Source: UBA4093 sp036676455 (lineage in GTDB: Bacteria > Cyanobacteriota > Sericytochromatia > S15B-MN24 > UBA4093). From it: 64,000 nt of DNA. The stretch spans positions 1 through 64,000 of the forward strand of contig JAKFCW010000082.1 in assembly GCA_036676455.1 (NCBI GenBank), written 5' to 3'. The position numbers and the translations under genes are program-made. The notes below the pieces were generated by a model. The model was not told the origin of the DNA and searched no databases. It saw only the letters and a program-made list of their open reading frames with translations. Positions 26,020 through 34,640 of this stretch are shown piece by piece (position 1 is the first letter of the stretch; each line of letters starts with the position of its first letter).

Positions 26020-27872
26020 GGAGCCCGATCAACACCCACCACACGGCCAAAGCCCTGCCCGCCCATGGCCGCCGCATCGTCCTCGCGGGCAACCCCAACG
26101 TGGGCAAGTCGGTCTTCTTCAACGCCCTGACCGGCCTCTACGTCGACGTCTCTAACTACCCCGGCACCACCATCGAGATCTCGCGCGCCCCCTACGGCGA
26201 CGATACGCTCATGGACACCCCCGGGGTCTACGGCGTCTCCAGCTTCAACGACGAGGAGCGGATCGCCCGCGACATCATCCTCGAGGCCGACCTCGTGATC
26301 AACGTCGTCTCCAGCCTCTCGCTGGAACGCGACCTCTTCCTCACCCAGCAGCTGCTCGACATGGGCAAGCGCGTCGTCGTCGCCCTCAACCAGATCGACG
26401 AGGCCCGCGCCAACGGCCTCGCCATCGACGCCGAGCGCCTGAGCGAGCACCTGGGAGTCCCGGTCATCCCGACCATCGCCACCAAGGGCGAAGGCATCGA
26501 CCGCATCCGCGGAGCCGTCCTCAAGGCCTTCGAAGCCACTCCGCCCCGGCTCGATCCCGATCTGGAGCGCCTCGTCGACCGCCTCGAAGCCGGCACTGCA
26601 GCCGAGCGCCTCATGCTCCTCGAAGGCGACGAGACCATCGCCGAGCGCCTCGGCCTGCCGCCTGGCACCGAGCGCGAGGCACTCTACGCCCTGCGCCGGA
26701 CCCGCGTCAACGCCATGGTCGCCGAGATCGTCCAGGAATCCAACCAGGGCGCCACCTTCTCCACCAAGCTCGGCCGCATGATGCTCCATCCCGTCGCGGG
26801 CCTCGCCGCCGCCGCCGCGATCCTGGCGGCCCTCTACTACTTCGTCGGCGACCTCATCGCCCAGCAGCTGGTCGCCATCACCGAAGAGACGATCATGCTC
26901 GGCCACTACGAGCCTTTCGTCCGCGGCCTGGTGGAGCGCGTCTTCGCCGAGGGCTCCCACATGCACACTATCCTCGTCGGCGAGTTCGGCCTCCTCACCA
27001 TGACCGTGACCTACATCCTGGGCCTCTTGCTGCCCCTGGCGATCGGGTTCTACTTCTTCCTGGCCGTCCTCGAGGACTCCGGCTACCTGCCCCGCCTCGC
27101 GGTGCTGGTCGATCGCGGTCTCGGCAAGATGGGCCTCAACGGCCGCGCGGTCATCCCCCTCATCATCGGCTTCGGCTGCGTCACCATGGCCACCATCACC
27201 ACGCGGCTCCTGGGCACCCAGCGCGAACGCACCATCGCCACGGCCATCCTCGGCCTCACCATTCCCTGTTCGGCCCAGGTGGGCGTGATCCTGGGCATGC
27301 TGGCGACCGTGGGCGGCTGGCAGGCCTGGGCCATCTACGGCGGCACCATGTTTGCCGTGCTGGTCGCCGTCGGCACCATCCTCGACAAGGTCGTGCCGGG
27401 CAAGTCCTCGGCGCTGCTGATCGACCTGCCGCCCATGCGCTTCCCCAACTGGAAGAACGTCTTCAAGAAGACGGGCGTCAAGAGTTGGCAGTTCCTCACC
27501 GAGGCCTCCCCGCTCTTCATGCTCGGTGCCCTGATCGTCACCCTGCTGCAGATCTCGGGCGGACTCGAGGTGATCCAGCGCGCGCTGGCCCCCGCCACCG
27601 TCAGCCTGCTGCATCTCCCCCCCCAGGCGGCGACCGCCTTCATCATGGGCCTGATCCGCCGCGACTTCGGAGCCGCCGGCCTCACCAGCCTGCCCCTCTC
27701 ACCCGATCAGGTGATCGTCTCGCTCGTCGTCATCACGCTCTTCGTGCCCTGCATCGCGACCGTGACCGTGCTCTTCAAGGAGCGCGGATGGCGCGAGGCC
27801 CTTACCCTCTGGCTCGGCTCCTGGGTGATCGCCTTCGCCGTCGGCGGCGCGCTCGCGGCGGTCCTGATGTAG
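26016..27872 (+). CDS. feoB: Ferrous iron transporter FeoB
   Basis: 618 residues from ATG 26016. The N-terminal G-protein domain has GNPNVGKS (G1), NYPGTT (G2), DTPG (G3) and NQID (G4). A helical GDI region follows, then a membrane domain of about eight to nine helices with two Gate regions. It imports Fe(II) across the inner membrane. It is somewhat shorter than the ~770-residue E. coli protein but within the family range. Followed 23 bases later by a Cys-rich small protein. Confidence 0.95.
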   Translation: MRSPINTHHTAKALPAHGRRIVLAGNPNVGKSVFFNALTGLYVDVSNYPGTTIEISRAPYGDDTLMDTPGVYGVSSFNDEERIARDIILEADLVINVVSSLSLERDLFLTQQLLDMGKRVVVALNQIDEARANGLAIDAERLSEHLGVPVIPTIATKGEGIDRIRGAVLKAFEATPPRLDPDLERLVDRLEAGTAAERLMLLEGDETIAERLGLPPGTEREALYALRRTRVNAMVAEIVQESNQGATFSTKLGRMMLHPVAGLAAAAAILAALYYFVGDLIAQQLVAITEETIMLGHYEPFVRGLVERVFAEGSHMHTILVGEFGLLTMTVTYILGLLLPLAIGFYFFLAVLEDSGYLPRLAVLVDRGLGKMGLNGRAVIPLIIGFGCVTMATITTRLLGTQRERTIATAILGLTIPCSAQVGVILGMLATVGGWQAWAIYGGTMFAVLVAVGTILDKVVPGKSSALLIDLPPMRFPNWKNVFKKTGVKSWQFLTEASPLFMLGALIVTLLQISGGLEVIQRALAPATVSLLHLPPQAATAFIMGLIRRDFGAAGLTSLPLSPDQVIVSLVVITLFVPCIATVTVLFKERGWREALTLWLGSWVIAFAVGGALAAVLM

Positions 27873-27895
27873 CGTCAGCCAAAAAGGAGTGCGTC

Positions 27896-28051
27896 ATGCA
27901 ACGCATCGGATGCCCCACCTGCTGCTACGTGGTCGAGGTCGAAGGAACCGAAGCCCGCTGCCCGCGCTGCATGGCGATCGTCCGGGCCGTCATGGCCTGC
28001 GCCATGGCCAACAGCTCGTGCGGCGGCTGCCCGTCGAACCACACGGCCTGA
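27896..28051 (+). CDS. Cys-rich mini-protein linked to feoAB
   Basis: 51 residues with AAAAAGGAG ribosome site. The N-terminal half is a rubredoxin/zinc-ribbon-like CPTC...CPRC pair; the C-terminal half has CAMANSSCGGCPSN, giving eight cysteines in all. It probably binds Fe, Fe-S or Zn. Its place after feoB parallels the FeoB-associated Cys-rich proteins of other bacteria, though it has no membrane helix. I do not recognise the family. Confidence 0.7.
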   Translation: MQRIGCPTCCYVVEVEGTEARCPRCMAIVRAVMACAMANSSCGGCPSNHTA

Positions 28052-28088
28052 CCTTTTCGGCCCGCATGATTGATGGTCTAATGGAGCC

Positions 28089-28436
28089 ATGATTCAAGAC
28101 GTCCTGACCTACCTCGTCTCCAACGACGGAGCCCCGGTGACCGAGATTCAACGGGTCTTCAAGCTCTCGGCCGACATGGCCGCCAACCTCATGATCCTGC
28201 TGGAGGACGCAGGCCTCCTTTACGAGCAAAAACTCGACGCCTGCCATCACATGGACCATGACGGCACCATGCTCACGCATGCCCATACCGGAGGCTGCGG
28301 CTCCGGCAACTGCGCCTCTTCCGAAGGCGCCTGCGGCATCACCGAGTCCTTCGAGCGCGGCTGCTGCGGCATGAACGCGCCTTACCGCATCACCCCTTCC
28401 GGCCGCACCTTCCTCGAGCGCTTCGCCGCCAGCTAA
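28089..28436 (+). CDS. Winged-helix, Cys-rich FeoC-like regulator
   Basis: 115 residues. The N-terminal ~50 residues (LTYLVSNDGAPVTEIQRVF) predict a winged helix like FeoC. A His/Cys-rich insert follows (HHMDHDGTMLTHAHTGG, then CGSGNC, ACG and CCG), capable of binding Fe-S or metal, before the wing end YRITPSGRTFLERF. FeoC proteins sense iron or oxygen and protect or regulate FeoB. This one is longer and much richer in His and Cys than E. coli FeoC. Confidence 0.7.
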   Translation: MIQDVLTYLVSNDGAPVTEIQRVFKLSADMAANLMILLEDAGLLYEQKLDACHHMDHDGTMLTHAHTGGCGSGNCASSEGACGITESFERGCCGMNAPYRITPSGRTFLERFAAS

Positions 28437-28793
28437 CCGCCACCTAACCGCCGGCCACTCCAGCCGATCCCGCCGAGGGCCGCTCCCAATACGGAGCGGC
28501 CCTCGAGTCATGACAGCACCGCCAGCCTGCCGGAAAGCTGCATTCGCTGCGTTAACTCATGTGTACCAAAGTCGCGCGAAACTGACTGCCATGCCAAGCA
28601 AACGCACCCGCCCATTCCCACCCGGACCCTTGCTAGCCGCGGGTTCGCGCCAGGCGCGCAGCCAGGTGTCGAATCGTAACGACTCGTGTCGCGATCTAAG
28701 CATTGTGAAGGAACGGTGGAGGGGCGTTTCCGCTCTGTTAAGATACCTTCACCAGGCTTCCACTCACTGATTCAGGTTTTGCAGGAGCGCGCT
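28437..28793. other. 357-bp gap between feo operon and CheY-like gene
   Basis: It contains the terminator hairpin at 28474-28505 and, near 28737, a TTAAGATA segment that may be the -10 of the downstream gene. Short frames here lack ribosome sites and homology. Nothing else is recognised. Confidence 0.5.
28474..28505 (+). terminator. Hairpin ending the feo operon
   Basis: Perfect 13-bp stem CGAGGGCCGCTCC with CAATAC loop, 38 bp after the last feo gene. No T-run follows. Confidence 0.6.
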
Positions 28794-29165
28794 ATGTCTC
28801 AGAATCCTCAGGTCCTCGTCGTCGATGACTCCAAGTTCGAGCGTACCTTCCTGACGGGAATCCTGAGGGAGGAAGGGTGGAACGTCATCGCGGAGGCCGC
28901 GGACGGCCTCGAGGGCTTGCAGAAGTACGTCGAGCTGACGCCCGACGTGGTCATGATGGACATCACCATGCCCCGCATGGACGGGCTCGCGGCCCTCAAG
29001 GCCATCATGCAGATCAACCCCGAGGCCCGCGTCGTGATCGTCACGGCCATGAGCACCCCGGATAAGTTCCGCGAAGCCATCAACAACGGCGCCAAAGACT
29101 TCATCGTGAAGCCCTTCAGCCAGGCGAAGGTCAAGGAAGTCCTGGCCCACGTCTTCCGGGCCTAG
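28794..29165 (+). CDS. CheY-like stand-alone receiver
   Basis: 123 residues from ATG 28794 behind CAGGAG. Acidic pair in LVVDDSKFER, phospho-Asp in VVMMDITMPRMDG, Thr in VIVTAM, Lys in FIVKPFSQ: all switch residues are present. With no output domain it should act by protein contact, as CheY does on motors. It is not linked to kinases here, but chemoreceptor genes lie 15 kb away. Confidence 0.92.
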   Translation: MSQNPQVLVVDDSKFERTFLTGILREEGWNVIAEAADGLEGLQKYVELTPDVVMMDITMPRMDGLAALKAIMQINPEARVVIVTAMSTPDKFREAINNGAKDFIVKPFSQAKVKEVLAHVFRA

Positions 29166-29169
29166 TCCC

Positions 29170-31476
29170 TCACGGCTGGGCGTAGATCGCCTGGTAGCTC
29201 CAGAGGTTGCCGAAGACCTTCTTCACGTAGTGCCGGGTCTCGGAGAACGGGATGGCCTCCACCCAGGCGTCCATGTCGCCTCCGCCGTTGGCCTGCCACT
29301 TGCGCACGGCTCCCGGGCCCGCGTTGTAGGCCGCGACGGCAAACGGCGAGGTCCCACCGAACTCCCCGTGGGTGTACTTGAGGTACCAGGCCCCCAGCTT
29401 GAGGTTCCAGAAGGGATCGGTGAGCTCGCGTTCGGGGCCTGGCACCTGCTTGCGCACCCAGTCCGCGGTGTACGGCATCAGCTGAGCCAAGCCCATCGCC
29501 CCCACCCAGGAACGCGCCGTCGGGTCGAAGAGACTCTCCTGCTTCACCAGCGAGGTCAGCAGCAGCGGGTCGATGCCGTTCATGGTTGCCGCCCGCTCCA
29601 CCAGGGGATGGAAGCCCAGCGGGAACGCGAGGCGCGGATCCTTGCCCGTCGAGAGCCGGATGGTCTGGCTGTACTTGCCGGCCTGCAACTGGAGCCAGGC
29701 CCGCAGGTCGGGGCCGGCCTTGACCTTGTCGGCGTAACGCAGGGCGGGCTCGCTGAGGCCGAGGTAGACCCATTCCTTGACCGACTCCGGCCACTCGGCC
29801 ATCTGTGAGAGATAGGGCGCCGCGGGGTTCTCAGGCGTGATGACGCCGCCGTTCACCAGGGGCCGGAGGTCGTCCGCGCTTGGCGCCAGCGTCACCTTGC
29901 GAACCACGAAGCCCGGATCCGAGGCGCGGCCCTCGAGGGCGTCCAGCCGGTGCTGGGAGCGCCATGAGTAGTACGAGTTGGGGCGATGCTTGGCGGCCTT
30001 GCGGTAGATGGCGATCGCCTCGGAGGTCTTACCCTCCCGCTCCAGGATCTTGCCGTGCCAGAAGGCTCCACCCGGGCCGTTGACGGTCTGAAGCGACGTG
30101 TATCCGAGCTCCTTGGCCCAGCGCTTGGCCACGGAGAGGTTGCCGGCCGCGTAGGCCTTCTGCATGAAGCGCCAGCGGACCTCGATGGCCTCCGAGGACT
30201 GGGCGAAGCGCTTGACCAGGGCCTGCTCGTAGGGAACGGCCTGGGCGTCGAGATCCTGCTTGCGGTAGACCAGCGCGAGGCGGTTCAGGCCCTGCAGGCC
30301 CCATTCGTCGTTCGCGGAAGACGCCTGCTTGAAGTAGGCGGCGGCCTGCGCGTAGCGCTTGCGGCGATCCTCGAGGCGCCCGAGCAAGACGAGCGAGCGC
30401 CCGCGCATCTCGGGCATCTTGGAGGTGCGCGTGAGGATGGCGACGGCGCGATCGTAGTTCTGAAGCTGCCAGTGGCAGACTCCCTGCCGGTACAGGCCCC
30501 AGGGGCTGTCGTTGCCCTCGAGCAGTTTCAAGGCGAGCTCGTAGTCCCCGCGGTCCATGAGGTCCAGGGCGACGTTGTAGCGCTCGGCCTCGGGGAGGTC
30601 GAAGTTGGCCAGGGCGCGCGCGACGTCCTTGAGGCGGCGTCCGTCGGGCTCGGCCTGGCGGTAGCGACGGAGCCACTTGAGGCGATCGCCCTCCGACTTG
30701 GTGGCGAGCAGGTAAAGCGCCTCCTCGGCCTCCGGGGCATCGGGAGAGTCGGTGACGACCGCTTCCCAGTGGTCCTCGGCGCCGTCCGCATCGAGCTCGG
30801 CCAGGGCCATGCGCGCATCGGGGACGAGCGGGCTCTTGGGGAAGCGCGAAACCAGGCTGTCGAGCAGGGTCCTGGCGGCACGCGCATCCGAGTCGGCGCG
30901 CAGCAGGCCCTCGCGCCAGAGGGACCACTCGGCGAGGTCAGGGAAGTCGAGACGCAGGTCGCGGCAGCGGTCGGCGGCTTCGGGGTGCTTGCCTTCGCGG
31001 ATGAGACATTCGGTGATGATCATGCCGGCGTGGCGCGCGTACGGGGAGCCCTCCAGCGTCTCCTCCAGGGCGACGAAGCGAGCGCGCAGGTCCTCCCAGC
31101 CCTCCTCGTCGCCGGCGGCGATCTTGAGGCGATAGTCGGCCATGACGGCCTCAAAGGCGGCGCTGCGCTGCGCGTCGGAGGCGATCTCGGAGCGGGCGGC
31201 AGAGCCGACGGAGGGCAAGCGGGAAGCCTGCTGCCACGCGCTCAGCGCCTTCTCGCGGTTGCCCATGTGGTAGTAGGCGCGGCCCAGATCGAGCGCGAGC
31301 GCCGGGTCGCGCGTGGAGGCGTTCTCCCAGTGGCGGGCGGCTTCGGAGTAGTTCTTGAACTGGAAGGCGAGGCGGCCCTGCATAGCGGGGATGTCGACGC
31401 GGGCCATGCCCATGCCGAACGGAGCAGTCAGCACGAGGGTGCTTGCCAGCAACAGATGGGGTAGTCGACGGTTCAC
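29170..31476 (-). CDS. Soluble lytic murein transglycosylase, Slt70-like
   Basis: 768 residues from GTG 31476 (AGGATCC upstream), with signal peptide LLLASTLVLTAPFGMG. A long superhelical TPR-like region (about 30-600) precedes the SLT domain (about 610-765): catalytic Glu in LVKQESLFDP, then GAMGLAQLMP, and AVAAYNAGPGAVRKW. It cleaves peptidoglycan to 1,6-anhydromuramyl products in the periplasm. Converges with the CheY-like gene four bases away. A role in pilus or secretion insertion is possible but not shown. Confidence 0.92.
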   Translation of the reverse strand: MNRRLPHLLLASTLVLTAPFGMGMARVDIPAMQGRLAFQFKNYSEAARHWENASTRDPALALDLGRAYYHMGNREKALSAWQQASRLPSVGSAARSEIASDAQRSAAFEAVMADYRLKIAAGDEEGWEDLRARFVALEETLEGSPYARHAGMIITECLIREGKHPEAADRCRDLRLDFPDLAEWSLWREGLLRADSDARAARTLLDSLVSRFPKSPLVPDARMALAELDADGAEDHWEAVVTDSPDAPEAEEALYLLATKSEGDRLKWLRRYRQAEPDGRRLKDVARALANFDLPEAERYNVALDLMDRGDYELALKLLEGNDSPWGLYRQGVCHWQLQNYDRAVAILTRTSKMPEMRGRSLVLLGRLEDRRKRYAQAAAYFKQASSANDEWGLQGLNRLALVYRKQDLDAQAVPYEQALVKRFAQSSEAIEVRWRFMQKAYAAGNLSVAKRWAKELGYTSLQTVNGPGGAFWHGKILEREGKTSEAIAIYRKAAKHRPNSYYSWRSQHRLDALEGRASDPGFVVRKVTLAPSADDLRPLVNGGVITPENPAAPYLSQMAEWPESVKEWVYLGLSEPALRYADKVKAGPDLRAWLQLQAGKYSQTIRLSTGKDPRLAFPLGFHPLVERAATMNGIDPLLLTSLVKQESLFDPTARSWVGAMGLAQLMPYTADWVRKQVPGPERELTDPFWNLKLGAWYLKYTHGEFGGTSPFAVAAYNAGPGAVRKWQANGGGDMDAWVEAIPFSETRHYVKKVFGNLWSYQAIYAQP

Positions 31477-31531
31477 GGATCCTACCTTCCTACAGATGAC
31501 GCTTCCGATCCTTACCCGGCCCAGCTCGAAG

Positions 31532-32302
31532 CTACACCCCGGCGAAAACCGCTTGGATAGCGGCATGCAGGCGACCGTTACTGGCCAGGATCTCACGGGC
31601 GTAAGGGTCGAAGGCGTTGCCGCGGTAGTCCGAAACCGCGCCTCCGGCCTCCTGAACGATGAGCGCGCCGGCGGCGACGTCCCAGGCGGAGAGACCGGGT
31701 TCCCAGAAGGCCTCATAGCGGCCGCAGGCAACCTGACAGAGGTCCAGGGCTGCGGAGCCCGCGCGCCGGACCCCCTGGCTTTGCTGGAGCATGGTCTTGA
31801 AGTAGGCGAAGTTGCTGCCGGATTGAATGACGTCGTAGGGGAAGCCCGTGGTGAGGAGGCCCTTCTTCAATTCATCGACCGACGAGACGCGGATCGGGTT
31901 CCCGTTGAGGGTCGCGCCATGCCCCCTCGCAGCGGAGTACAGCTCGTCCCAGATGGGGTGATAGACGGCTCCCGCGATGACTTCGCCGTCCAGGGAGAGC
32001 GCGATGGAGACGCAGTAGTAAGGGAAGCCGTGGGCGTAGTTGGTGGTGCCGTCGACCGGATCGACGATCCAGCGATAGCGCGACGACGAGGACTTCAGGC
32101 CTTCCTCCTCGCCCAGGACGTCGTGGTCGGGGTAGCGCTCAGCGATCTCCTCGCGGATGAGGGCCTCGCTCATCCTATCGACCTCGGTCACGAGATCGAT
32201 GTCCCCCTTGTACTCGATGCGCTGGATCTTACCTTGGTGCTCGCGCAGGATGGCGCCGGCCTTGCGGGCGACCTCCTCGGCGAAGTGACGGAATTCTTGC
32301 AC
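31532..32302 (-). CDS. Inositol monophosphatase family phosphatase
   Basis: 256 residues from GTG 32302 with AAGGAGG upstream. Mg-dependent phosphatase motifs are LGEEEG, WIVDPVDGTTNYAHGFP and WDVAAGALIVQEAGG. The substrate could be inositol phosphate, histidinol phosphate or fructose bisphosphate; the motifs do not decide. Confidence 0.9.
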   Translation of the reverse strand: MQEFRHFAEEVARKAGAILREHQGKIQRIEYKGDIDLVTEVDRMSEALIREEIAERYPDHDVLGEEEGLKSSSSRYRWIVDPVDGTTNYAHGFPYYCVSIALSLDGEVIAGAVYHPIWDELYSAARGHGATLNGNPIRVSSVDELKKGLLTTGFPYDVIQSGSNFAYFKTMLQQSQGVRRAGSAALDLCQVACGRYEAFWEPGLSAWDVAAGALIVQEAGGAVSDYRGNAFDPYAREILASNGRLHAAIQAVFAGV

Positions 32303-32457
32303 GGCTCTGCCTCCTTGACGGAGTCCCACGCGGCTCACGCCCCCGGGGGCTCCGAGCGCCATGATAGCACTCCGCCTCCCGCCGGCGCTTCAGCCCCGCG
32401 CTCGACCCGGGTATACTGCTCATGAATCCCTGCAGGAACGGGCCGAAGGAGGCGAAA

Positions 32458-33333
32458 ATGGCATACCCCCGCTGGGCGATCGCACTGGGAGCCACGCTGC
32501 TGCTCAGTTCGCCCGCTTGGGCTGCCCAGGGCGCCGCCGAGAACCTGGATTTCCGGCTGAGCGTGGAGTCGATTGGCTGGACCAGCAGCGGATTCGTCGT
32601 GAAGGCGCAGATCGAGAACCGCACCGGCAGTCCGGACCTCTTCCTGCACCACGAGGCGAACCACGACGATCCGGAGGCCTTCACGCATACCCCCGGCGCC
32701 ACCGCGAGCCTGCCGCGCCGGACCTTCACCCTCAAGGGGCTGAAGACCGCTCGCACGGCGGCCACGCTGGCCTTCGCGGTTTCCCCGGAAGAGGACGCCG
32801 GCCTGCTCATCGTGGGAGAGAATCGAGCGCCATACCGGCAGGTGGCGATCGCCCTCAAGCCCCTGCTTCCCGCTCGTCCCGCACCCCAGCAGCCGCCCGC
32901 CGTGCAGGCAGCAGCCGAAAAGCAGCCCCCCCGACCCTCCCCCACCAGCAGGACGGAATCCACCGCCGGAATGTCGGCTCCGGAGCCCGGGGTGATCGCG
33001 CGCTACATGCCGCCCCACCCGACCTTCGGCGATCTGATCGTGCTGAAGGAGGGAAAAGCGGGCCCCGGCGGGGAGGGCTGGACCCGCATCTACACCGAGC
33101 TTCCCGAGATCGGGCTCGACGAGTTGCAGCGCGTGCTGGAAAGCCCCGCGCAGATCTGGCAGGGCGGCGGGGGGCATCTCTACATGCGCAACGTGGGGGG
33201 CAAGCGCGCCCTGGCCGTCGAGGTCAGGAACGCCGAGGTGATCTCCGCGCGCTACGTCACTCCCCAGACCCTCGCTCAGGTCGTCGGCCCCAGGACCCGC
33301 TATCCGAAGCGCGTCTACATGGGACGCCCCTGA
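32458..33333 (+). CDS. Exported protein of unknown function
   Basis: 291 residues from ATG 32458 (GGAGGCG upstream), with a signal peptide (LGATLLLSSPAWAAQG). An N-terminal beta-rich domain (about 25-135) resembles an immunoglobulin-like fold by its alternating pattern. A Pro/Ala/Gln-rich linker (about 140-175) leads to a C-terminal domain (WTRIYTELPEIGLDELQRVL, GGGGHLYMRNVGGKRALAVE) that I cannot assign. Probably periplasmic. Monocistronic, ending at a perfect hairpin. Confidence 0.7.
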   Translation: MAYPRWAIALGATLLLSSPAWAAQGAAENLDFRLSVESIGWTSSGFVVKAQIENRTGSPDLFLHHEANHDDPEAFTHTPGATASLPRRTFTLKGLKTARTAATLAFAVSPEEDAGLLIVGENRAPYRQVAIALKPLLPARPAPQQPPAVQAAAEKQPPRPSPTSRTESTAGMSAPEPGVIARYMPPHPTFGDLIVLKEGKAGPGGEGWTRIYTELPEIGLDELQRVLESPAQIWQGGGGHLYMRNVGGKRALAVEVRNAEVISARYVTPQTLAQVVGPRTRYPKRVYMGRP

Positions 33334-33340
33334 AAAGCGA

Positions 33341-33372
33341 AGAGCGGGACCCGCGCGGGTCCCGCTCTTTGT
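33341..33372 (+). terminator. Bidirectional intrinsic terminator
   Basis: Perfect 14-bp palindrome AGAGCGGGACCCGC and its complement, followed by TTGTTC, between the convergent exported-protein and DAHP synthase genes. Confidence 0.75.
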
Positions 33373-33379
33373 TCAATGA

Positions 33380-34417
33380 CTAGACGATCGTCAACGCCGA
33401 CGTGAGCGGCTTGCCCATGACGGCCGAGATCCGGTCGAGCTCGCCCATCATCGTCCGGAACTGCTCCGGATACAGGCTCTGCGGCCCATCAGACTTGGCC
33501 TGGGCCGGATCGCGATGGACCTCGACGATGATGCCGTCGGCGCCGGCAGCCACCGCCGCCCGGGCGATCGGCATGACCAGCTCGCGGCGGCCGGTGCCGT
33601 GGGAGGGATCGGCCACGATGGGCAGGTGAGAGAGCTGCTTGATGACCGGAATCGCGTTGATGTCCACCATGTTGCGGGTGTAGGTCTCGAAGGACCGCAC
33701 GCCACGCTCGCACATGATGACCTGCTCGTTGCCCTCGGCGAGGATGTACTCGGCGGCGAGCAACCACTCCTTGAGGGTGGCCGAGAGGCCGCGCTTGAGC
33801 ATGACGGGCTTGCGGGCACGCCCCGCCCGCTTCAGGAGCGAGAAGTTCTGCATGTTGCGCGCGCCGATCTGGATGATGTCCGCGTACTCCTCGACCGCAT
33901 CGAGGCTCTCCAGGTCGATGGCCTCGGTGATGATCGCCAGGCCGTAGCGATCGCGCGCCTTGGCGAGTAGCTTGAGCCCCTCGATGCCCAGGCCCTGGTA
34001 CGAGTAGGGGCTGGTGCGAGGCTTGAACGCTCCGCCTCGCAACACGGTGGCTCCCGAGCGCGCGACGGCCTCGGCGGTCTCCATGAGCTGAGCCTCGCTC
34101 TCGACCCCGCAGGGGCCGGCCATCACCACGGTTTCGGCCCCGCCGATCACCGTGCCGTTGAAGAGCGGGATCATCGTGTCCGCCTTCTTCCACTCGCGGC
34201 TGACCAGCTTGTAAGGCGACGAGACGCTGATGACCTCCTGGACGCCGGGAAGCCCCGCGACCCGCGAGCCGTCGACCGGACCGTCGTTGCCGACCACTCC
34301 GATCGCCATTCGCTGCTCCCCGGGAATAGGGCGCGCCTGGTAACCCATCTCCTCGATGACCCCCACCACGCGCTGTATCTCTTCCGAACCGGCATCCTGC
34401 TGCATGACCACGAGCAT
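33380..34417 (-). CDS. aroF: DAHP synthase, type I-beta with regulatory domain
   Basis: 345 residues. First shikimate-pathway step: phosphoenolpyruvate plus erythrose 4-phosphate to DAHP. An N-terminal ferredoxin-like domain (about 1-70) is the feedback-control module of the Thermotoga/Geobacillus type. The barrel has AGPCGVES, LRGGAFKPRTSPYSYQG, and IVADPSHGTGRRE with metal ligands. A TATACT -10 lies about 45 bp upstream. No other aro gene adjoins. Confidence 0.95.
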   Translation of the reverse strand: MLVVMQQDAGSEEIQRVVGVIEEMGYQARPIPGEQRMAIGVVGNDGPVDGSRVAGLPGVQEVISVSSPYKLVSREWKKADTMIPLFNGTVIGGAETVVMAGPCGVESEAQLMETAEAVARSGATVLRGGAFKPRTSPYSYQGLGIEGLKLLAKARDRYGLAIITEAIDLESLDAVEEYADIIQIGARNMQNFSLLKRAGRARKPVMLKRGLSATLKEWLLAAEYILAEGNEQVIMCERGVRSFETYTRNMVDINAIPVIKQLSHLPIVADPSHGTGRRELVMPIARAAVAAGADGIIVEVHRDPAQAKSDGPQSLYPEQFRTMMGELDRISAVMGKPLTSALTIV

Positions 34418-34640
34418 CCCATCTCTCCTCTAGGGGCGAAACCAACGGTTGTTCTCTAGTATACCCCCAGAACGTCGGCAAACGGCCAAAATGACCGAAG
34501 CCTCCGATTTGACCTAACGATGACCTCACGACATCTTGACGCATTGCAAATGGTGATTAAGGCTTGCTAAGCAGTAAACTACCCAAGATGCCCCTCGTCT
34601 GCCCGCTGCGGCTCAAGCTGATCCAGCGCAGGAGGTCGTG

